Part shown: positions 13,441 to 22,747 of the stretch, one piece after another
How positions within the stretch are numbered: position 1 is the stretch's first letter
Layout: every line of letters begins with the position of its first letter
Origin: Prunella strophiata
Taxonomy: Eukaryota; Chordata; Aves; Passeriformes; Prunellidae
Assembly (NCBI GenBank): GCA_036583965.1
Contig: JAZBQD010000017.1
Coordinates: 29,112,385-29,176,384 of the forward strand
Reading direction: 5' to 3'
DNA length: 64,000 nt
Position numbers and translations under genes: made by a program
Notes under the pieces: model-generated
Seen by the model: only the letters and a program-made list of their open reading frames with translations
Database searches by the model: none
What the model was told of the DNA's origin: nothing

Positions 13441-13610
13441 CTTTTTTTGGGTTTTGTTTGTTTGTTTGTTTGTTGTTTTGTTGGGTTTGTTTTTTGGTTT
13501 TTTTTGGTTTTTTTTTTTTTTGTTTGTTTTTTGTTTTTTGTTTTTTTTTGTTTTTTTTTTTTTTTGTTGTTGTTGTTGTTGTTGTTGTTGTGGTGTTTTT
13601 TTTTTTTTTT
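13441..13610. repeat. T/G-rich simple repeat, (TTTG)n / (TTG)n / poly(T)
   Basis: About 170 bases are almost entirely T and G: TTTG units first, then long T runs broken by single G, then roughly nine TTG units, then a final T run. The mixed units suggest repeated slippage from an original poly(T) tract. It abuts the broken 3' edge of the CR1 fragment on its left. Confidence 0.95.
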
Positions 13611-16600
13611 CCTATGAATAGAAAGACTATTCAGCCATCACCATGCAGGGACACCTGGATCTCAGAAATGAAGGATGAAGGCTGTTGCACACCAGTTGCA
13701 CACCACGTTGCTGGACCATATCTCTTATTATCCAACCAAATATCTGCTTGTAACTTTGAAGCCTGAGGTTAAGAAAAACAGGTTTAAGAAGGAGAGGTGT
13801 GCAGGAAGGAGGAAAAAACAGCACAGCACCCAAGTAAATCGTACCTTGAAAGGAAGATATGAGTAACTGAAATATGGTGAGCAGGGATCTGATGCCATGA
13901 ATGGCATGGCCTGCAGATGGTGAGGTGGAGAGATGACTAACAATTAGGTGGGCTTTGGTAGGTGGATCCTACAGTAGCTGACATTAGAAATGAATAAGGA
14001 ATTTAGTGGGAGACACTGAGAAGAAAGAGTGTATTTTAGAAGTCTACAGAGGAAGAAATAAAAATACTTAGGAAAAACATGTCTTAGAAAAAAATTATGA
14101 TAGTAAAAGAAAAACCAAAAGCTAGTATTTCAGCTAAATTCATCAGACAAGAGGCTTACAGCAATAAATTAAATCAATGCCTTCTGTTGCAAGCAGGGCT
14201 AATTTGAACAGGTCAAGGTCTTAGCACAAGAAAACTACACCTTAAGGGAACAAGGTACCAGGATCACTTATAACTCCTGAATTTCTGCTCTTCAGGCCTC
14301 ATTTTCACTCACACTTTGCTATCTGTAGATCTGTAGGTATATTATGTGGTCAAGCTGTGTGTCATGTCAGTCCTGACACTTCAGAGGGTCTTGGAAATCT
14401 CAACCAGACTGAAATTTGGTATTTCTTTTTCACTCTTTTCCCTGATCCATGGATGATTGTCCTCTTTTCTGCTGCTTTCTACACATATCATGACTTCTTG
14501 TGTTCCTCAGTTATGGGTTAATATCAAATGAGAAGGCAATTTGAATGGAAACTACTCATGCTGCTAGTAATTTTCCTAAATTCATGGCATTTGTGTCACA
14601 GATCATTCAAAGGGGAGACTATCTTGGTAAGGTTGTGGTGTGTTTAAATAATGCATTCAGTAACACAGTGATAAGAAGACCAAGCCCTATGGCAGAACAA
14701 ACAACATCTAAACCACTCTTGACTAATATTCCTCCAGTTTGCCCATGGGAGGGCATCCAGTGAGTCAGAGCTCACCTCTTCCTCAAGACTTCTGTTTAAT
14801 GACTGCCTCAATTACAGCATGTAATGATGGCAAAATTATGAAAAAGCTTTTAACACCTAAGCTGTATTTCTGTCCCTAAAATTAAACAAACTACTTTTTG
14901 TTCTGCTTCTCTTGGCTACAAGGTACAATTGATGATCATCCTCTTCAATCTTTTCTATACTTTTGAAGATTTACCAAGCCCTGTTTAACCACTTCTTTTT
15001 CTAGATCAAACTCTAACCTTTCTTCAGAACTCATGTTTTCTTTAAGTCTTTTAACATTTTCCTCTTGCCTCTCTGCAATTTGTCTGTATCTTTTTAGAGC
15101 TGGCATACAATTTCAAGAGTTACTGTAATGCAGTAGATTGCATACATGTGCATTACAGCCCTACCAACCTCAGAATAATTGTCTTTTCTGTCTCACAGGC
15201 TATGCAATTAATAAATTCAAGGACAAAATCTGACTTTTTCACAACACTATATTCTAAAGAACCTAATCCAAGGCCCTGACATCTCCTCATCCTTTTCTTA
15301 TTCTCTTGTTGTAGTTGAGCATTTGATTTCTCTTTCATTACTGAATTTCAGCTTTCTGATTCAGCCCACTTTGTGCATTAAGAACAACTTGATGCACATC
15401 AGAAAGAAGCAAAAACATTAACATAACCATAGTTTGGTTTGGTTTGGTTTATTTTTTTTTACCAAAATAGGAGTCTGTTATTGAACGACAAATTCCTTAC
15501 CTAAGTTAGGGAGGCAAGTAGGAGAAACAATGAGATAATTTAAGAATTTATTTTAAAAGTAAATATGTTTTCATCTTCCTTACCTACCACATCTTCTTTC
15601 AGAGAAAATTTAAATGTTTGGTCTGAAACCAAACAATATTTCAAAACAGCCAGTCTGAGGAAGTAAAAAAAGATAGTTCCTCACTGTTCTTCAAGCAGAA
15701 AAAAAAAAGTTACAAACAAATTAAAACAGGTGCTTGTAGAAAAATATGTTGCCCAACCTTACTATTATGCAATAGCCTGCTCTCATAGCAGCTTAAAACA
15801 TCATAACAAAACATGTTTACGAAAGATCATTAATTTCATTACATAATTTAACAATGGTTATTATTTTCTGCAGTACTGCACTGTTGTGAGATGGTTGCCT
15901 TAGCAACTGAAATCTCTCTTAACTCAAGCTCCCATTCCTTAATAGTAAAGTCATCTTTTGACCCCAAGTCTTATCAAATCAAAGTACAGTGATGTTATAA
16001 AATAGTGTGGGGAAATTCTCCTGCAAGCTTATTCCAAAATCTCTGAAGTTCAGAAATGGTGCTTCTTAACTATTCCGATGTGAAGTCCATTCTCTTTCAT
16101 ACATTTTTTTTTAAATCATTTTCAGCAGCCTAAAGGAACTTTTGCTGAATCAGCCAAAGCTTGCACAGCATATAGTGTTTAATATCAAAACTCCATTTCC
16201 ATTTATCAGGACACCAGAATTGCCAATCCATAGCAAATAAATAACTTCAGTGCATATTAACTTGCGTACTTGCTTTCCCTGCATATTCTAAACAAAAAAA
16301 AATTTTGGCAGCAACATAAAAAGAGTGAGGCAGATATATGTGAAAATTGAAGAACATACACTGAGTCTTCAGTGTGAATGGCAAGTGTTTGTTCTACATT
16401 TCCAATCTAGAGAATAAAAAGGAACAGGGACATGTGGTGCCCCACATATGACCACTCCAAATTAACCAGCATACATCAAATCTTATCTTTAATATGAAGA
16501 ACTGTACAATGAGCAATTTGTAACTTGAAAAGCATCTCAGGAGTGTGGCAAGTAACCACAAACAATGAAACCTAAATAAAAGAGTGGCATCCTTTATAAA

Positions 16601-17520
16601 AAATCAAATAAAAAAAGAAGTTCCTAAAAAATGCTTGCCTAGTCTTCTTTCATCACCCTTTCCTCTCTGAGAAAGCCTGACTCATTTTCCTTAGCAATAT
16701 GTTCCTTTCAGTAAATATCTTGAAATAGTGAAGATGACAAATATCTTAAAAAAATATTTGGTTTATAAACTGGTTCACATCCCTCGACTTTAGAGACTAA
16801 ATTTCTGCATAGAGGGAATAAAAGTACATGCAGATACTGCCAGCAAATTATTGTAGTGCCTGCTTGGGGAATAAGAGATGAGTTATATCTTCATCAAGTT
16901 TTGCAGAAAGAGCTCGATTTGCAGCTTTTGTGCTGACTGGAAGCTTGAAACTGCTGGGGCTAAGTTAATGTCCTGTGCCTATGTGGTGACTCTTCCCTAA
17001 GTAACATCACAATGATACAGCTTCTACACTGATTTTGGCTCAGGGCATGGAATGATTGACCCCTTATCTGCTTCCAGAATACCATATAGACTTACCTTCA
17101 GAAATAAATCAGTGACAATGTTTTTACATCTTATTTTATATGCACTATAATTTATAACAATTATGTTTCAGGTGTAGTTGGATCCCCAGTAAAAAATCAT
17201 GTCGAGCTAGCATGTGTCTGGAGACTGTTTCAAGAGTTAAATAATCTCTTAGGATTTGTTTTCCTTCATATTCAAAGGATGACCTACAGATAGCATTTTC
17301 CTATCTGCAATCAATTGTTGTCTCTCTGCAAGGCTTCTGATGCTGTCCAAATGTCTTCTCCAGCAGCTTCTTATGTAGAGAGCAGGACTGCCATAAGAGG
17401 GCACATGGGCTGTGCAGAAGACCCCTAGCTGTACCTCTGAGCACTCAGGGAAGCCATACCCCCTCAATGTGCAATGATGCTACGAGCATGCCAGAAATTA
17501 AGAAATTCCACTTGTTGAAT
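13611..17520. other. Unique AT-rich sequence, no gene seen
   Basis: No CR1, LTR or coding exon is recognisable in this 3.9 kb stretch. The longest open frames are about 60-70 codons. The part from about 15.4 to 17.2 kb is AT-rich, repeat-poor and rich in TAAT-type words, which would fit conserved non-coding DNA, but I cannot test conservation here. It includes the X-box motif at 15894-15907. Confidence 0.5.
15894..15907. promoter_or_regulatory. RFX-family X-box motif
   Basis: The 14-mer GTTGCCTTAGCAAC fits the X-box consensus GTNRCC-N(0-3)-RGYAAC at every constrained position, with a 2-base spacer and near-perfect dyad symmetry. RFX transcription factors bind such sites, often near ciliary genes or MHC class II promoters. 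No promoter or transcript start is visible nearby, so a distal enhancer or a chance match are the alternatives. Confidence 0.5.
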
Positions 17521-17522
17521 CC

Positions 17523-17800
17523 CTAGAGAATCATGGAATAATTTATGTTGAATGAGGCCTCTGGGGGTCTTCAGTGCAACACCCTGATTTTGAAAATCTC
17601 CATGGCTCTAAGAACTCATCAGTCTGGTCCTTGTCCAAGGGCAATCCTGATTTCAGGTGAATTTTTTTTTTTTTACTGTTCAGTCAAAACTTCCCTTGCT
17701 GCAATTTGTTTATATTGTTCCTCATTCCTTCACTCTGTGCCTATGAGCAGAGTCTATCTCTTTCTTCTCTGTAACCTTCCAATGGGGAATTTAAGATGAG
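17523..17800 (-). mobile_element. Old CR1 LINE, 3' part, split by a nested insertion
   Basis: Read on the minus strand, this is the 3' UTR and C-terminal coding end of an ancient CR1. The plus strand shows reversed CR1 wording such as 'caaaacttcccttgctgcaa' near 17684 and 'ttctctgtaaccttccaat' near 17765. Homology stops near 17800, where a younger CR1 begins, and resumes near 18440 at the point expected for the same element. A 13-base T run at 17662-17674 has grown inside it. Confidence 0.8.
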
Positions 17801-17965
17801 AATAAAAATCACAGAATCATAGGATCATTTAGGTTGAAAAACATTTTTAAAATCATGAAGTCCAACTGTTCACCCAATACTGCCAAGACCACCATTAAAC
17901 CACGTCCCTCAGTGCTACGCCTTAACCTCTTTTAAGCACCTCCAGGGACAGTGACTCAGCAGCTC

Positions 17966-18187
17966 CTAGCCGGCCTGTTCCAATGATTGGCAACCCTTCT
18001 GTGAAAATATATCTTTCCTAATATGCAACCTAAACCTCCCCTGATGCAACTGGAGGCTGTCTCCTCTCATCCTGTCACTTGTTTCCTGGGAAAAGAGATC
18101 AACTCCCACCTGTCTACAATCTCCTTTCACGTGGTTGTAGAGGACAATTAGGTCACATCTGAGCCTCCTTTTCTCCAGACTAAACAC
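17966..18187 (-). pseudogene. CR1 RT C-terminal remnant (nested copy)
   Basis: The minus-strand translation begins MFSLEKRRLRCDLIVLYNHV, then QVGVDLFSQETSDRMRGDSL, then LHQGRFRLHIRKDIFSQ. This is the well-known CR1 C-terminal signature (SLEKRRLRGDLI...RGNG...GRFRLDIRKNFFT). After IFSQKG the frame is lost. The upstream remnant at 18199-18420 lies in a different frame and is separated by a stop. Confidence 0.9.
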
Positions 18188-18198
18188 CCCAAGTTCTC

Positions 18199-18420
18199 TC
18201 AGCCACTCCTCATTGGGTTGTGCTCCAGATCCTTCATCAGCTCCATTGCCCTTCTCTGGACATGTTCCAGCTCCTGCAGTGTCTTTCTTGTAATGACAGG
18301 CCCAAAACTGGACACAAGGTGTGAGCTCACCAGAGCTGAGTTCTGTGCCCTGGTCCTGCTGGTCACACTATTGCTGGACTTTTGGATCATGTTCCAATGG
18401 CTGTCAAACAATACCCCCAA
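18199..18420 (-). pseudogene. CR1 RT remnant upstream of the C-terminal block
   Basis: The minus-strand frame contains ITRKTLQELEHVQRRAMELM followed by KDLEHNPMRSG, matching the CR1 landmark LLE.VQRRA.....GLEH. The N-terminal portion (FDSHWNMIQKSSNSVTS) fits the preceding CR1 region only loosely. It belongs to the nested element at 17803-18435, in a frame shifted relative to the 17966-18187 block. Confidence 0.8.
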
Positions 18421-18439
18421 AATTAGACTCCCTCTTATT

Positions 18440-19030
18440 ATTTCACTTCTGGGCTAAACAAATCCATCCTCTCCCAATAGACACCTTGTTCTCTGCCAAA
18501 CTCCTCAACCTAATCCCTGTCTTCTGCTGGAATCACTCCAGCTTCTCAGTACTTGCACTGAAGAGCCCAAAATTTTACATAATATTCTAGATGAGGCCTC
18601 AAATCTGAACAGAGGAAATAAATACTTTCCTCTATATGCTGACTACAATTTTCATAATGTAACAAAATACATTGTTATCCGTAAATGCTACAAGGGAACA
18701 TTTCTGGTTCTTGTTCCTTTTTAGCAAAGGTCCTCCCCATTCAGTTAGAACCCAGCCTAAGTTGTTGCTTGTGGTTATTCTGTCACAGACAGGAATACAC
18801 ACTCCCCTTTGCTGAACTTCTTGAGGGTCTGTCAGTTAATTTCTCCAGATTATGACATTCTTGTAATGGGAACTGTACGTCCAGTGTATCAACAACATGC
18901 TTTCATCCCAAATTTGTCACCCACAAAGGATATAAAGTGCATTTTGTCCATCATCCACATCATTTATGAAAATATTGGCTCTGGCATTGACTCCAAAGGA
19001 ACACCACTCCCTCAAAACCTTAACCTATGA
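18440..19030 (-). mobile_element. Old CR1 LINE, 5' part, continuation after the nested insertion
   Basis: Reversed CR1 RT wording resumes with 'tgggctaaacaaatccat' near 18448 and 'agcccaaaattttacataat' near 18565. It continues with 'cctttgctgaacttcttgag' near 18807 and ends with 'attgactccaaaggaacacc' near 18990. These pieces follow the CR1 order directly after the text that ended near 17800, so the two halves are one element. It is heavily diverged and without usable frames. Confidence 0.75.
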
Positions 19031-19556
19031 GCTCCCATAGAGTGCATCTGCAAATGGACTCACAGAATCATTTCCCTTCACATCCAGCAGGACAGGCAGA
19101 TAGATATAAAGACACTGAAGATGTTGTCAGCTCTTTTCAGGTAGTGAAGGCAATCTGAATATTTCAGTTACATGGGATATGACAGAGGCTGTTTGTGTGA
19201 AAACCAAAAGCTGTTGGTGGCAGGATCTGGCTTTGGCATTGTATTATTTCATAGGGTTTGCCTCAAATGACACATTTATCCTATGCTGATTCACACTGTT
19301 CTACATGACTGTTTAAGAACAGATTGTGGTCTCACATGAACCTTGTGTATTTACCCAGTCATCATCTCTAACGTGGGTCTCTCCTGGTGCAGGTCTCCTC
19401 CTCATGAGCAAGTCCAGCCTGAGTTCCCTGGCAAATTGCTCACAGCACTGCTGCACACAAACACACACAGACACCTGAAATCCTCCAGGAAAGATAACAC
19501 ACCTTCCGTTCTTTCCCAGCTGATGACACCTCAAACATGGGGCCCCTATGACCTTT
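19031..19556. other. Unique sequence between CR1 and LTR-like block
   Basis: I see no gene or clear repeat here. Two open frames of 74 and 94 codons overlap on opposite strands and have no recognisable domain. Confidence 0.4.
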
Positions 19557-20500
19557 TGCTGGTTTGAAAGTAAACCAGTGGGAGAAATTAACCCCACACA
19601 AATACCTTGAGAGAGATTTCAGGTTGGAGTTACAATTTAACAGAAAGATTACAATAAATGGCAATGATACAGGAAAAGTAGCTTAGTAGCTTTGACCCAG
19701 AAAGTCAAAGTAAAACCTGGTACCCTGTTGGTCAGGGTGGTGGTTGCAGTCCAATTAAGTGGTGGTTGCACTGTTGAAATGATGGTTGCAGTCTTGTCAA
19801 AAGTGGTCCTGTGGAAAATCTGGTCCTCTTGTGGAAGTTCAGGTCCTCCTCTGGATCTGTGCAGTGGTGGTGGTGCCCCAAGTCTCCAGAGTGCCCAGAT
19901 TGTATGGCCAGATTCAGGCAGGAAGGTTCAGTGCACTGGGCAACTGTTGCAAGAAACCTATCATTCACAGGTCACCAGGAAAAATGTAGGTGGGAAAATG
20001 TATAGCTTGGTTACATCCCACGTTGTAACCCAGGACAGTCCTTCAAGTCTGTGTTCTGGCACTCAGACCCACACAAAGGCACACTGAAGAGAGAGTGAGA
20101 TGGTGAAACCAAATTAGGAAGGGGCTGTTAGGTACCATGGCAGGACAGGCTGCGGTGACCACGTGCAGGATTCAGCCACACAGCATCTGTGGCCAGCAGC
20201 CTGTTTTACACTCTGTGTTACTCTCCCCACAGCATCAGTTCACCACACACATTGCTCCAGGATCCACCATAATGGATCCACACTTCCTGCTTTGGCCCTT
20301 TGCTTGAACATCTCATAAGTAACACACATTCCCGCTGTCATCTTGAAAAAATCTCTTACACAATCCTACAAAACTCAAAAATATCTCACACAAAGTTTTA
20401 TCTCTCCCTTGAGACAAAAACCTCATTTTTCCCTTCCTATCTCTCCTGTCTAACTTTCTCCAGGGAGTGGTTCCTGCCCACCAACTAGTGAGCTGATATC
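19557..20500. mobile_element. Endogenous retrovirus LTR-like block (orientation uncertain)
   Basis: The block starts with TG at a 7-base inverted repeat (CTGGTTT at 19559-19565, AAACCAG at 19572-19578). It continues with wording that I associate with songbird ERV LTRs: 'gtaaaccagtgggag', 'gacccagaaagtcaaagt', 'ttggtcagggtggtggttg', 'cctcctctggatctgtgcag' and 'gtaacccaggacag'. Between 19736 and 19800 a 'gtggttgcagtc'-type unit recurs three times, another habit of such LTRs. I see no gag, pol or env open frame beside it, so a solo or decayed LTR is likely. The right edge near 20.5 kb is a guess, and I see no clear target-site duplication. Confidence 0.5.
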
Positions 20501-20848
20501 TGAACTTTGGTACTGTCTGTTACCTCCTGCTTGTTAGGGTTTGTGTATCTAAGTGTGGGTGATCAGTTTTCCCACCACTTGCCTTTGATTTTGTGCTGAA
20601 TACCAGCTAATAGGATATGCATATATAGCCTTCCACATATCCTTCCACAGGCATTTTTTGTATGACACTACATTAGGTCAGGTTACACAAAGGAAGAGGA
20701 AGATGAAGAAAACAGGGAGGAGACACTTCACAGACATCAGATGTATACACACAGCAATGCACAATACCTTGCACATCCATACACATCTTTCCAAGGTTGC
20801 AACATTTCTTTGGAGCATGCAGGCAACATTTAAGGAAAACTATACAGA

Positions 20849-20866
20849 AAATGCTTTAAAGCATTT
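20849..20866. repeat. 18-base perfect palindrome
   Basis: AAATGCTTTAAAGCATTT reads identically on both strands. It sits just outside the LTR-like block. No function can be assigned. Confidence 0.9.
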
Positions 20867-22735
20867 ACAACAGGGTCTTACTAGAGTTTATCTCATTTTT
20901 ACACACTCTTTCTGTAACTCAAGACATCACAGGGTTGTAACCTAAAACCATCAACAGTCTCAGAGCAGGCAACCTACTGAGTCAGTTCTTTTGTTAAATC
21001 TCCAGCTTGGATGGTCATGGGAAGGAGGACTCAATGTCCAGTGAGGTTCAGGGTCATTCAGAGAGGGATGGGCACATGTCTGGATGCAGGAACAGCATGT
21101 CCCTGTCTCAGCAAGGCCATTTAGGCCTAAAGCAGATAGTCTTCTCAGCCCTTACACAATCCTTAGGGTGGTGCTGTGATGGGTGCTGTGATGAAGCAGG
21201 TACTTGGTGTTCATGCTTTGATGCCCCTTCACACAGCACAAATGTGCAGCTGGAGACAGGGAAGAGCAGGAACCCAGATAGCTCAAGTGTATTTCAGAAA
21301 ATTTATGTTTGAGGCACAAGTTGACCAGAAATCCACTGCTTTGAAGAGATACTGACATGTGCCCTTGCAAAAGGAGACTGACTTGTTAAAGGAAAATTGA
21401 GAAAACTCTTGATGCAGGAAAAGAAAACAAAGAGCTAGAAACAGGTCTTGCTGCTTCATGAAACAAGTTTTTTAAAAACACTTTTTACCCAAAGTGCCCT
21501 ATTTATCAGAATGAAGATTATGATACAGTGAAAAGTTGTTGACAACAATTTAATGCACACTAAATTGGAAAAAAAAAATAGTAAAGAAACATGAGAGAAC
21601 TTTCACAGATTCTTTTTACACTACAGACATTTGTTTCAAAGTATAACTTTCCTGGAAGCATCATTAAATATTCTTCCTGGCAACGGCTATTCAGAGACAT
21701 TCTGCTGACAAACTCCAGCATCCTTCCAAAAGAAACACAGCTCAAACACTGAACTTAATTCATGTCTGCATTATTTCTTCAGACCTTTTCAGAGCTATTG
21801 AGTACATCTGCCTTAAGATAGAGGAAAGGTATCAATGCTTTTCTCACAAAAAGAATTAAAAGGGAAGATATTTCTTTCACCTCTAAAAGCATTTTAGCCA
21901 TTCTGAAGAAGTAGCATGATAATACACCATCACATCAAGATGGACAAGATAGAATTTTTTCAAAGGAAGCACAAACTCCTCAAAGGCGGTATTCAAGCAG
22001 TTTTTCTGGTTAGTTATGACATTACTTTTATCCCAGAGTAAAAGTGCAGACGCTTCACAATAAAGCTGGAAGCATAAAACATCTGTAAGTCCATCTAAAG
22101 ATGAATCTCCTTGAAAATCACACAGCAGAGATTTAAACTCCCATCACAAATGCAACTCTATATTTATCTTGTCAGAATAAACTGGAATGCTACTGAGTCT
22201 TATGAAGCATGATGCAGACAGAAGCCACTTAACCCTCACGGATTCCTCCTGCATGGCACATCCACATTTGTGCTGTTCATAGAAGAGGAAACAAAGTACA
22301 AAAGTGTTGACTAAAGAGCTCACAGAGAAAGAATGATGATGCTTTTCTCAAGTTATCTCTGCACAGTGGCAGCTAACATCAACAGGCTTGTACTGTCTAC
22401 TGCTAAACATGGAACTCTGTGAAGCTTTGCAGTGCTTTGGAGAGGTGTGATGACTGTGATGTGAAAGTGGTTTAAAAGGAATGCTGTTTTTTTACCCATG
22501 AGCAGTTTCAGGCAATGGAATCCACAGAGAAATTATCTTCAGCACTGCAACAGCTCAAGTTTCCCACTTAGGATGAAGGTGAGAAGCATTCTATGGCTAT
22601 TTTTCTCTTTAAACTAATTTTGTGCTAAACTGAAGACTTTTAGAAGAGCTCAGGAGAAATGAGAAAAAAGGGAGCAGAAAAGAGTGAGAGAGCCTTAGAG
22701 AGGGCTGGGAGTCTGCTGTCTGAGCATCTCTGGCC

Positions 22736-22747
22736 ATATATATATAT
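22736..22747. repeat. (AT)6 microsatellite
   Basis: Six AT units follow 'tctctggcc'. Short arrays like this are common in AT-rich vertebrate DNA. Confidence 0.8.

Larger units (their letters stand above)
17803..18435 (-). mobile_element. Younger CR1 LINE nested in an older CR1
   Basis: The left edge, 'tcacagaatcataggatcat', is the reversed CR1 3' terminus with octamer-like repeats. It is followed by the CR1 tail ('accattaaaccacgtccc'), then RT C-terminal coding text on the minus strand (17966-18187 and 18199-18420). The 5' truncation falls near 18435, after 'tcaaacaatacccccaaaat'. Sequence on both sides belongs to one other CR1 in the same orientation, so this copy inserted into it later. 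The tail wording matches the subfamily of the fragment at 57655-57862. Confidence 0.85.

Noticed and set aside
13458..13766. 102-codon frame rich in F, V and C
   Set aside because: It is a translation of the T/G simple repeat.
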